A stretch of DNA of 64,000 nucleotides. It comes from Terrabacter sp. 28 (GTDB lineage: Bacteria > Actinomycetota > Actinomycetes > Actinomycetales > Dermatophilaceae). Positions 1-7,231 of the stretch are shown piece by piece. The stretch lies in NCBI GenBank assembly GCA_000955875.1, contig JYOE01000024.1, positions 186,568 through 250,567 of the forward strand. Direction: 5' to 3'. The notes beneath the pieces are model-generated. The model was not told the DNA's origin. It ran no database searches and saw only the letters and a list, made by a program, of their open reading frames with translations. A program made the position numbers and the translations under genes. Each line of letters starts with the position of its first letter. Position 1 is the stretch's first letter.

Positions 1-23
1 CGACCGGGCCCGTTCGGCCGATG

Positions 24-55
24 GGGGCTCGGGCAGGTATCCTTGCCCGAGCCCC
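24..55 (+). terminator. Stem-loop upstream of secG
   Basis: A perfect 12-bp stem (24-35 with 44-55) closes an 8-nt loop. No U-tract follows. It probably ends a gene lying left of the window; the family context suggests a triosephosphate isomerase, but that gene is not visible. Confidence 0.6.
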
Positions 56-121
56 GAAAGACCGGGGGAGCGGCCCACCGGCTGACAAACCCCCGAGATC
101 CCGACGATTTGGAGTGACCAC

Positions 122-367
122 GTGGATGCGGTTCGCATCGTGCTTCAGGTCCTGCTGGTGCTGTCCAGCCTGGTCCTGACCCTGTTCATCCTGCTGCACA
201 AGGGCAAGGGTGGCGGCCTGTCCGACATGTTCGGCGGGGGCATGTCCACGTCCCTCGGCGGCTCGTCCGTCGCAGAGCGCAACCTCGACCGCTTCACCGT
301 GGCCGTGGCTGCCGTGTGGGCGGCATCCATCATCGGGCTGGGCCTGCTGGCCCGCTTCGCGAGCTGA
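122..367 (+). CDS. secG: Preprotein translocase subunit SecG
   Basis: This is the small accessory subunit of the SecYEG protein-conducting channel in the cytoplasmic membrane. The 81-residue product has two hydrophobic segments (about residues 5-25 and 57-78) joined by a glycine-rich loop with the KGKGGGLSDMFGG signature typical of SecG. The start is GTG, with GGAG at 111-114 giving a normal spacing. rbpA follows 13 bp later on the same strand, so the two may be cotranscribed. The length is normal for actinobacterial SecG. Confidence 0.93.
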   Translation: MDAVRIVLQVLLVLSSLVLTLFILLHKGKGGGLSDMFGGGMSTSLGGSSVAERNLDRFTVAVAAVWAASIIGLGLLARFAS

Positions 368-380
368 GAGGACGACAGAG

Positions 381-731
381 ATGGCCAGCGGAAACGCCAT
401 TCGTGGAAGCCGGGTCGGCGCCGGCCCGATGGGCGAGGCCGAGCGCGGCGACGCCGCTCCTCGCGTCCACATCTCCTACTGGTGCTCCAACGGGCACGAG
501 ACGCGTCCGAGCTTCGCCGAGGAGCCCGGCATGGTGCTGCCCGAGACGTGGGACTGCCCGCGGTGCGGCTTCCCGGCCGGCCAGGACAAGGAGAACCCTC
601 CGGCCCCGCCGAAGGTCGAGCCCTACAAGACGCACCTCGCCTACGTGAAGGAGCGCCGCAGCGACGCCGACGGCGCCGCCATCCTCGACGAGGCCCTGAG
701 CACGCTGCGCGAGCGAGGCCTCATCCAGTGA
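381..731 (+). CDS. rbpA: RNA polymerase-binding protein RbpA
   Basis: RbpA binds RNA polymerase and the group 1/2 sigma factor and stabilises open complexes; the family is confined to Actinobacteria. The 116-residue protein has the usual basic N-terminal tail (MASGNAIRGSRVGAGPMGE), the central zinc-binding core (Cys in YWCSNGHE, then CPRCG), and the C-terminal sigma-interacting helix rich in ERR. I chose the ATG at 381 because the family begins there; a longer in-frame reading upstream overlaps secG out of frame and is not expected. A strong hairpin follows the stop codon. Confidence 0.95.
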   Translation: MASGNAIRGSRVGAGPMGEAERGDAAPRVHISYWCSNGHETRPSFAEEPGMVLPETWDCPRCGFPAGQDKENPPAPPKVEPYKTHLAYVKERRSDADGAAILDEALSTLRERGLIQ

Positions 732-766
732 CTTGAGCGTCGCGCCCTCCCGGGCGCACGCAGCAC

Positions 767-804
767 AGTGCCCACTCGACGAGAAACACCGTCGAGTGGG
801 CACT
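767..804. terminator. Bidirectional terminator between rbpA and pgl
   Basis: A perfect 15-bp stem (767-781 with 790-804) closes an 8-nt loop and is followed by TTGGTTT on the + strand. It lies between the convergent rbpA and pgl genes and can serve both. Confidence 0.85.
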
Positions 805-825
805 TTGGTTTCGGGTGAGGCCGGC

Positions 826-1560
826 TCAGCCGAGGCCGGACGCGGCGTCGGCGTCGACGAGCCAGAGCGTGGCGTCGGTGCCGCGCACGCCCGCGGCCGG
901 CAGGTCCCAACGGTCGGCGCCGGGCGCGAGGGCGGCAGCCACCGCCTCGGCCTTGTCGGCGCCCGACACGAGGAACCAGACCTCGTGGCTGCGCTCGAAG
1001 CACTCGAACGTCAGGCTCACGCGGTCGGGTGGCGGCTTGGGGGAGTCGTGCACCGCGACGGCGATCGCGTCGGTGATCCTCTGCGCCGGGTGGTGCGGGA
1101 AGAGCGAGGCGATGTGCCCATCGGGCCCGACGCCGAAGAGCGCCACGTCCCAGGCCTTCTGGCCGTGCTCGCGGATGGTCTGGGCGTATGCCGTCGCACT
1201 GGCCTCGGCGTCTGCGGACGCCTCGGGACCGGCCACCCGGTGCACCTTCGCCGGGTCGAGCCCCAGCGCCGAGAGACCGGCCTCATCGTTCTGGGTGTCG
1301 TTGCGGTCGGCATCGCCCGCGGGCAGGTAGCGCTCGTCGCCCCACCACACGCGTACGCGGGACCAGTCGACGGCGGAGCGGCCGGGCACCGTGGTCAGAG
1401 ACGCGATGATGGCCGAGCCCATCGACCCGCCGGTGAGCGCGAGCTGCGCCTCGGGCCGGCGGGTCTGGGCGTCGATGATCGCGGTCACGAGGCGCGCCGC
1501 CGCAGCGTCGGCGAGCGACGCCTTGTCGGGGTGCACGACGACGCGCGGCTCGGCCGTCAC
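826..1560 (-). CDS. pgl: 6-phosphogluconolactonase
   Basis: The enzyme hydrolyses 6-phosphogluconolactone to 6-phosphogluconate, the second step of the oxidative pentose phosphate pathway. The 244-residue protein has the family landmarks: a TGGSMG glycine-rich loop near residue 42, VWWGDERYLP near 78, and FGVGPDGHIASLFP near 150. The start is GTG at 1560, overlapping the opcA stop as GTGA, which indicates translational coupling. It is the last gene of the tkt-tal-pgi-zwf-opcA-pgl operon, and its end faces the hairpin at 767-804. The length is normal. Confidence 0.95.
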   Translation of the reverse strand: MTAEPRVVVHPDKASLADAAAARLVTAIIDAQTRRPEAQLALTGGSMGSAIIASLTTVPGRSAVDWSRVRVWWGDERYLPAGDADRNDTQNDEAGLSALGLDPAKVHRVAGPEASADAEASATAYAQTIREHGQKAWDVALFGVGPDGHIASLFPHHPAQRITDAIAVAVHDSPKPPPDRVSLTFECFERSHEVWFLVSGADKAEAVAAALAPGADRWDLPAAGVRGTDATLWLVDADAASGLG

Positions 1561-2942
1561 GATCCGGCCTCGCGCGCGCTTGCGCGTTTCGTGGCAGCCG
1601 CCTTGCGCGTGGTCGACGACCCGGCGGCCGTCCTGCTCGCCGCGGACCCGCGCGTCGACGACGCCCTCGTCGTCCTCCCGGCACCGGCCTTCTTCGCGGC
1701 GGCCTTCTTCGCAACGGCCTTCTTCGGAGCCGCCTTTCGAGTGCCGGCGGTCGTGGCGGTGCCACCCGCGGCAGAGCTCGCCTGGGCCGCCTTCTTGCGG
1801 TCCTTCGCGGCCTGCTTCTCACGCGGCGTCCGCTTGCCGGCCAGCTTGCGCACGGTGGCTGCGCGGACCTCGGCGGTCTCGGCGTGCTCGGGCGGCGCCG
1901 AAGCCGTGATCATCGCGCTGGCTTCCTGCGCCGACTCGTCGCGGCTCAGGCGCGCTGCGAGGCGCCGGGACTCGGCAGGGTCGGGGGCCTTGCCGGCCTT
2001 GGCTGCTGCGGCAGCGGTGAGGCGCACCGGCTGCAGAGCGCCGAGGCCGTGCAGCAGCGCGTCCTCGTACGCGTCGTCCGGGTCGAGGCGGCGCAGCTCG
2101 TCCGCCAGGCACTCCGGGAGCTCGCGTCGTGGCAGGCTGATCCGCCGGTCGGGCTGGCCGGTCTGCGACAGGGTCGCCACGGAGTCGCCGGGGCGGACCA
2201 GGTCGATGGGTCCGCTCTTGCGCTCGAGGCGCACGGCCGCGATCCCCGAGCCACGCGGCGTGGAGACGCGGTGAACCGGCACCCTGAGGCGTCGCGAGAG
2301 CCAGGCGGCGAGCAGGTCGGACGACGGGGAGTCGGGGGCTCCGCTGACGACCGCACCGGTGATCGGCTCGTACGGTGGCTGGTCGAGGGCCGCGGCCAGC
2401 AGGCCACGCCAACGCGTGATGCGGGTCCACGCGAGGTCGGTGTCGCCGGGCGCGTACGTCGCCGCCCGCTTCTTGAGCATGAGCCGGGGGTTGCGGTGCT
2501 CGGCGACGTCGGTGATGCGCCGCTGGGCCATCGCACCGATGGGATCCTTGGCGACGTCGGCCGGGGCCTCTCCCGGCCACCAGGCGACGATGGGGGAGTC
2601 GGGCAGCAGCAGAGGGACCACGACGCTGGGGCCGTGGTTGGCGAGGGCGCCGTAGAGCCGCAGCACGACGATCTCGCTCGCGCCGGCGTCGCCGCCGAGC
2701 CGGATCTGGGCATCGAGGCGGTTCTTGCCGCGGCGGTCGCCGGCGATGACGACGATGATGCGGCAGGGGTGCTGGCGGCTCGCCTGGTTGGCGACCTCGA
2801 TGGCGTTCTGCGCGTCGGTGTCCTCGACGACGACGACGAGCGTCAGGACGCGCCCCAGGGCCAGCGCGCCCACCTCGTTGCGCAGACGCACCAGGGTCTT
2901 GCTGATGCCGGTGGTGGTGGTGTCGGTCAGGTCGCGGATCAC
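1557..2942 (-). CDS. opcA: Glucose-6-phosphate dehydrogenase assembly protein OpcA with basic tail
   Basis: OpcA is a redox-linked allosteric or assembly factor of glucose-6-phosphate dehydrogenase and is usually encoded beside zwf. The start is taken as the GTG at 2942, which overlaps the zwf stop as GTGA and gives the family N-terminus VIRDLTDTTTTGISKTL. The conserved core runs to about residue 360 and includes PIVAWWPGEAP and PYEPITGA. The last 100 or so residues are an Ala/Lys/Arg/Ser/Thr-rich tail resembling histone H1 or other DNA-binding tails (KKAVAKKAAAKKAG). It is partly built from a 15-bp DNA repeat at 1687, 1702 and 1717. Most OpcA proteins end near residue 300-350, so the tail is an addition. 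Confidence 0.93.
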   Translation of the reverse strand: MIRDLTDTTTTGISKTLVRLRNEVGALALGRVLTLVVVVEDTDAQNAIEVANQASRQHPCRIIVVIAGDRRGKNRLDAQIRLGGDAGASEIVVLRLYGALANHGPSVVVPLLLPDSPIVAWWPGEAPADVAKDPIGAMAQRRITDVAEHRNPRLMLKKRAATYAPGDTDLAWTRITRWRGLLAAALDQPPYEPITGAVVSGAPDSPSSDLLAAWLSRRLRVPVHRVSTPRGSGIAAVRLERKSGPIDLVRPGDSVATLSQTGQPDRRISLPRRELPECLADELRRLDPDDAYEDALLHGLGALQPVRLTAAAAAKAGKAPDPAESRRLAARLSRDESAQEASAMITASAPPEHAETAEVRAATVRKLAGKRTPREKQAAKDRKKAAQASSAAGGTATTAGTRKAAPKKAVAKKAAAKKAGAGRTTRASSTRGSAASRTAAGSSTTRKAAATKRASAREAGS

Positions 2943-4480
2943 GGCATCCTCCACGTACGTCCGTCGCGTTCGAGCATGCGGTCGGCCGAGGGGGGACCCC
3001 ACGTGCCGGCCGGGTAGGCCTCCGGCTTGCCGGACTTGGCCCAGTGCCTCATGAGGGGGTCGAGGATGCGCCAGGACGACTCGACCTCCTCGTGCCGGGG
3101 GAAGAGCGGTGGGTCGCCCAGCAGCACGTCGAGGATGAGGCGTTCGTAGGCCTCGGGCGACGCCTCGGTGAAGGACGAGCCGTAGCCGAAGTCCATCGTC
3201 ACGTCACGGACCTCCATCTGGGCGCCCGGCACCTTGGAGCCGAAACGCAGGGTGATGCCCTCGTCCGGCTGGACGCGGATGACGATCGCGTTCTGGCCGA
3301 GCTCCTCCGTCGCGGTGTGCTCGAACGGCAGGTGAGGGGCCTTCTTGAAGATCACGGCGATCTCGGTGACTCGCTTGCCGAGGCGTTTGCCGGTGCGCAG
3401 GTAGAAGGGGACACCCGCCCACCGGCGGGTGTCGACCTCGAGGGTGACGGCGGCGAAGGTCTCCGTCACCGACTTCGGGTCGACGCCGTCCTCCTCGAGG
3501 TAGCCGACGACCTCCTCCGCACCCTGCCAGCCACGCGCGTACTGTCCGCGGGCGGCGCCGTTCTCGAGGTCCGCAGGGAGGCGCACCGCCGAGAGCACCT
3601 TCTCCTTCTCGGCGCGAAGGTCCTTGGCGTCGAACGAGACCGGCTCCTCCATAGCCGTCAGGGCCAGCAGCTGGAGCAGGTGGTTCTGGATGACGTCGCG
3701 AGCGGCACCGATGCCGTCGTAGTAGCCGGCCCGGCCGGCGATGCCGATGTCCTCGGCCATCGTGATCTGCACGTGGTCGACGTAGTTCGCGTTCCACACC
3801 GGCTCGAAGAGCTGGTTCGCGAAGCGCAGCGCCAGCAGGTTCTGCACCGTCTCCTTGCCGAGGTAGTGGTCGATGCGGAAGACCGAGTCCGGCGGGAAGA
3901 CGCCCTCGACGATCTCGTTGAGCTCCTGCGCGCTCTTGAGGTCGTGGCCGAACGGCTTCTCGATGATGACGCGTCGCCAGCTGTCGCCCTCGGCCTTCGT
4001 CAGCCCGCACCGTTCGAGCTGCTCGCAGACCGTCGCGAAGAAGCCGGGCGGGATCGAGAGGTAGAAGGCGTGGTTGCCGCCGGTGCCGCGGTCGGCGTCG
4101 AGCTCGGCGACGGTCTTGGCGAGCAGGTCGAACGCCGCCGGGTCGTCGAACGTGCCGGGCACGAAGCGGAAGCCCTCCGAGAGGTTGCGCCAGACGTCCT
4201 CGCTAAAGGGCGTTCGCGCGTGCTGCTTCACGGCGTCGTGGACGACCTGGCCGAAGTCCTGGGTGGCCCAGTCGCGGCGGGCGAAGCCGACCAGCGAGAA
4301 GCCCGGCGGGAGCAGCCCACGGTTGGCGAGGTCGTAGATCGCCGGCATGAGCTTCTTGCGGGCGAGGTCGCCGGTGACCCCGAACAGCACGAGACCGCAC
4401 GGTCCCGCGATGCGGGGGATGCGCTTGTCCTCGGCCGTGCGCAGCGGGTTGTTGCCGTGCGAGATGCGCGCCGGACTCAT
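2939..4480 (-). CDS. zwf: Glucose-6-phosphate 1-dehydrogenase
   Basis: The enzyme oxidises glucose 6-phosphate to 6-phosphogluconolactone with NADP. The 513-residue protein has the nucleotide-binding motif GVTGDLARKK (about residues 34-43) and the active-site motif RIDHYLGKE. The ATG at 4480 gives the usual length and overlaps the pgi stop as ATGA; longer in-frame extensions upstream are antisense noise over pgi. It sits between pgi and opcA in a tightly coupled operon, so Zwf and its partner OpcA are made together. Confidence 0.97.
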   Translation of the reverse strand: MSPARISHGNNPLRTAEDKRIPRIAGPCGLVLFGVTGDLARKKLMPAIYDLANRGLLPPGFSLVGFARRDWATQDFGQVVHDAVKQHARTPFSEDVWRNLSEGFRFVPGTFDDPAAFDLLAKTVAELDADRGTGGNHAFYLSIPPGFFATVCEQLERCGLTKAEGDSWRRVIIEKPFGHDLKSAQELNEIVEGVFPPDSVFRIDHYLGKETVQNLLALRFANQLFEPVWNANYVDHVQITMAEDIGIAGRAGYYDGIGAARDVIQNHLLQLLALTAMEEPVSFDAKDLRAEKEKVLSAVRLPADLENGAARGQYARGWQGAEEVVGYLEEDGVDPKSVTETFAAVTLEVDTRRWAGVPFYLRTGKRLGKRVTEIAVIFKKAPHLPFEHTATEELGQNAIVIRVQPDEGITLRFGSKVPGAQMEVRDVTMDFGYGSSFTEASPEAYERLILDVLLGDPPLFPRHEEVESSWRILDPLMRHWAKSGKPEAYPAGTWGPPSADRMLERDGRTWRMP

Positions 4481-6120
4481 GCACGCCCTCCTGCGAGGAG
4501 CACCTCGCGCAGCTGTGCCAGCCCGGTGTCGTGGTCGGTGAGGTGGAGTTGCAGGACCGGGCGACCGTGGTCGGCGAGAACCGCTGCGTCGCCGCCGGCC
4601 TGCGAGGCGATGAAGTCGCCGAAGGTGAAGTCGCGTCCGGGGATCGCGAGGTCCTCCTTGGGCGCGGTCGTCACCTGCAGGTAGACCCCGACACCCGGAC
4701 CACCCTTGTGGAACTGGCCGGTCGAGTGGAGGAAGCGAGGCCCCCAGCCGAACGTGACCGGACGCTCGGTGCGACGCGCCAGCGGCACGCGGCACTCGGC
4801 CAGGTCGGCGTCGGCGAGGCGGTCGAGGTAGGCCATGACCGCCACGTAGCCCCGGGAGCCGTCGAGCTGCGCGAAGAGCGCGTCGAGGGCCGCCGGGACC
4901 GTCCGGGCGTCGCCGAGCCACGAGCCGTCGCCGCCGAGCGCGCGGATCTCGATCGCGCCGTCGGTGGCAGCCGGCGCGGCCGCGGAACCCGTGCCCTGGT
5001 CGAGCAGCTCTCGCGCGGCCTTCTTGGCGCTCTCGACGTCGGGCTGGTCGAACGGGTTGATGCCGAGCAGGCGTCCGGCCACGGCCGTCGCGACCTCCCA
5101 GAGGAGCAGCTGGGCACCGAGGGCGCCGCCCACGCGCACCTCTGAGGCGGCGTCGGCTGACGGGGCGTCGTCGTCGGTGTCGGAGCCGACGAGACGCGCG
5201 ACGGTGATGTCGTCCGCGGGCCACGTCACCTCCGGGTCCTCGTCGCCGCCGACGACCACAGGCAGCACGCCGGTGCCGTTCTTGCCCGTGGACTCGGCGA
5301 TGAGCTGCTCGGCCCAGTCGGCGAACCCGACGATGCCGGAGCCGTCGTCGACGAGGACCAGCTTGTCGCGGAGCGGGTCGGTGCCACCCATCGCGGCACC
5401 GAGGCGCAGCCCCGGGTTGGCGTCGTCGTCGGCGGCGAGGAGGTCGGCCACCGACTCGGCCTCGTCGAGCAGGGCCTCGATGTCAACGCCGGCGAGACCG
5501 CTCGGCACCAGACCGAAGGCCGTGAGCGCGGAGTAGCGCCCGCCGACGTTCGGGTCGGCGTTGACGACGCGGTAGCCCTTGTCACGGGACTCCTTGTCGA
5601 GCGGGCTGCCCGGGTCGGTGACGACGACGATGCGCGAGGCCGGGTCGATGCCCGCGTCGGTGAACGCCTGCTCGTACGCACGTCGCTGCGAGTCGGTCTC
5701 GACCGTCGACCCCGACTTGCTCGACACCACGACGACGGTGCGCTCGAGGGCGTCACCCAGCGCCCGGCGTACGTAGTCGGGGTCGGAGGAGTCGAGGATG
5801 ACGATCGGCTTGCCCGCGGTCGCGCAGATGACCTCCGGGGCCAGCGACGACCCGCCCATGCCACAGAGCACGACGTGGTCGAGACCGTGCTCGGCGAACG
5901 AGTCGCGCATCGCCGCGACCTCGCCGACGAGCGGACGGGACGAGCGCGGAAGACCCACCCACGACAGGCGGATCCGCGACTCCGGCTCGGCCTCGGGGCC
6001 CCACAGCGTGGCGTCCTGCGCGAAGAGCTTGCTCGCGACGGAGTCCTCCACGAGGGTCGGCACGTGCCGCCCGATGGCGTCCGCCGCTGCCCCTGACGCG
6101 CTGACGGACAGCGAGCTCAT
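4477..6120 (-). CDS. pgi: Glucose-6-phosphate isomerase
   Basis: The enzyme interconverts glucose 6-phosphate and fructose 6-phosphate. The 547-residue protein shows the sugar isomerase (SIS) landmarks VVLCGMGGSSLAPEV and VVVVSSKSGSTVETD for phosphate binding. The ATG at 6120 overlaps the tal stop as ATGA. In this operon it returns fructose 6-phosphate made by transaldolase and transketolase to Zwf, which makes a complete cyclic pentose phosphate module. In M. tuberculosis pgi is, from memory, not in this cluster, so its presence is a lineage feature. Confidence 0.93.
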   Translation of the reverse strand: MSSLSVSASGAAADAIGRHVPTLVEDSVASKLFAQDATLWGPEAEPESRIRLSWVGLPRSSRPLVGEVAAMRDSFAEHGLDHVVLCGMGGSSLAPEVICATAGKPIVILDSSDPDYVRRALGDALERTVVVVSSKSGSTVETDSQRRAYEQAFTDAGIDPASRIVVVTDPGSPLDKESRDKGYRVVNADPNVGGRYSALTAFGLVPSGLAGVDIEALLDEAESVADLLAADDDANPGLRLGAAMGGTDPLRDKLVLVDDGSGIVGFADWAEQLIAESTGKNGTGVLPVVVGGDEDPEVTWPADDITVARLVGSDTDDDAPSADAASEVRVGGALGAQLLLWEVATAVAGRLLGINPFDQPDVESAKKAARELLDQGTGSAAAPAATDGAIEIRALGGDGSWLGDARTVPAALDALFAQLDGSRGYVAVMAYLDRLADADLAECRVPLARRTERPVTFGWGPRFLHSTGQFHKGGPGVGVYLQVTTAPKEDLAIPGRDFTFGDFIASQAGGDAAVLADHGRPVLQLHLTDHDTGLAQLREVLLAGGRA

Positions 6121-7229
6121 GCGGTCACCTTCTCCATCTCTGCCGTGACGCCGTCGAGGAGCTCGCCCCAGGCCTTCTCGAACTTGTCGACGCCCTCGAC
6201 CTCGAGCAGCTCGACGACCTCGTTGTAGGAGACGCCGACGTTCTCGAGGTCGTCGAGCAGCTTGCTCGCCTCGGCGTAGCCGCCGGTGACCGTGTCGCCC
6301 GTGACCTCGCCGTGGTCGGCGGTGGCCTCGAGCGTCTTCTCCGGCATCGTGTTGACGACGCCCGGCGCGACGAGCTCGGTGACGTAGAGGGTGTCGGGGT
6401 AGGCGGGGTCCTTGACGCCCGTCGACGCCCACAGCGGGCGCTGCGGGTTGGCGCCGTCGTCGGCCAGCGACTTCCAGCGCGGGGTCGAGAAGACCTCCTC
6501 GTAGGCCTGGTAGGCCAGACGCGCGTTGGCGACGCCGGCCTTGCCCTTGAGGGCCTTGGCCTCGTCGGTGCCGATGGCGTCGAGACGCTTGTCGATCTCG
6601 GTGTCGACGCGGGAGACGAAGAACGAGGCGACCGAGTGGATCTTGGACAGGTCGTGGCCGTTCGCCTGCGCCTTCTCGAGCCCCTCGAGATAGGCGTTCA
6701 TGACGGCGCGGTAGCGCTCGAGCGAGAAGATCAGGGTGACGTTGACGCTGATGCCCTCGGCGATCGTGGCCGTGATGGCCGGCAGGCCCGCCTTCGTGGC
6801 GGGGATCTTGATGAGGACGTTCGGGCGGTCGACGGCGGCATACATCTGCTTGGCCTGCTCGACGGTCTTGTCGGTGTCATGGGCCAGGCGCGGGTCGACC
6901 TCGATGGAGGCACGGCCGTCGACACCCTTGCTCGACTCGTAGATCGGCAGGAACAGGTCGCAGGCCTCGCGCACGTCGGCGGTGGTCAGCTCGAAGACGA
7001 CGTGCTCGACGTCGTTGCCGTCCTTGGTGAGCCGGGCGAGGTCGTCGTTGTAGCGGTCGCCCTTCGACATGGCCGCCTGGAAGATCGACGGGTTCGAGGT
7101 GAGTCCGACGACGTTGCGCTCCTCGATGAGGTCGGAGATCTTGCCGGTCTCGAGGAGGTCGCGCGAGAGGTCGTCGAGCCAGATCGAGACTCCGGCGTCG
7201 GAGAGGGCCTTGGTGTTCGGGTTGGTCAT
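6117..7229 (-). CDS. tal: Transaldolase
   Basis: The enzyme transfers a dihydroxyacetone unit between sedoheptulose 7-phosphate and glyceraldehyde 3-phosphate. The 370-residue protein contains TSNPSIF near the N-terminus and the Schiff-base lysine motif NVLIKIPAT near residue 140. The ATG at 7229 has a GGGGAAG ribosome binding site and lies 2 bp after the tkt stop. The length is typical of the larger actinobacterial transaldolases. Confidence 0.96.
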   Translation of the reverse strand: MTNPNTKALSDAGVSIWLDDLSRDLLETGKISDLIEERNVVGLTSNPSIFQAAMSKGDRYNDDLARLTKDGNDVEHVVFELTTADVREACDLFLPIYESSKGVDGRASIEVDPRLAHDTDKTVEQAKQMYAAVDRPNVLIKIPATKAGLPAITATIAEGISVNVTLIFSLERYRAVMNAYLEGLEKAQANGHDLSKIHSVASFFVSRVDTEIDKRLDAIGTDEAKALKGKAGVANARLAYQAYEEVFSTPRWKSLADDGANPQRPLWASTGVKDPAYPDTLYVTELVAPGVVNTMPEKTLEATADHGEVTGDTVTGGYAEASKLLDDLENVGVSYNEVVELLEVEGVDKFEKAWGELLDGVTAEMEKVTA

Positions 7230-7231
7230 GT

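Noticed and set aside
733..5145. Long plus-strand open frames across the pentose phosphate operon
   Set aside because: They are antisense to well-supported enzyme genes and arise from high-GC codon bias; they lack domains and ribosome binding sites.
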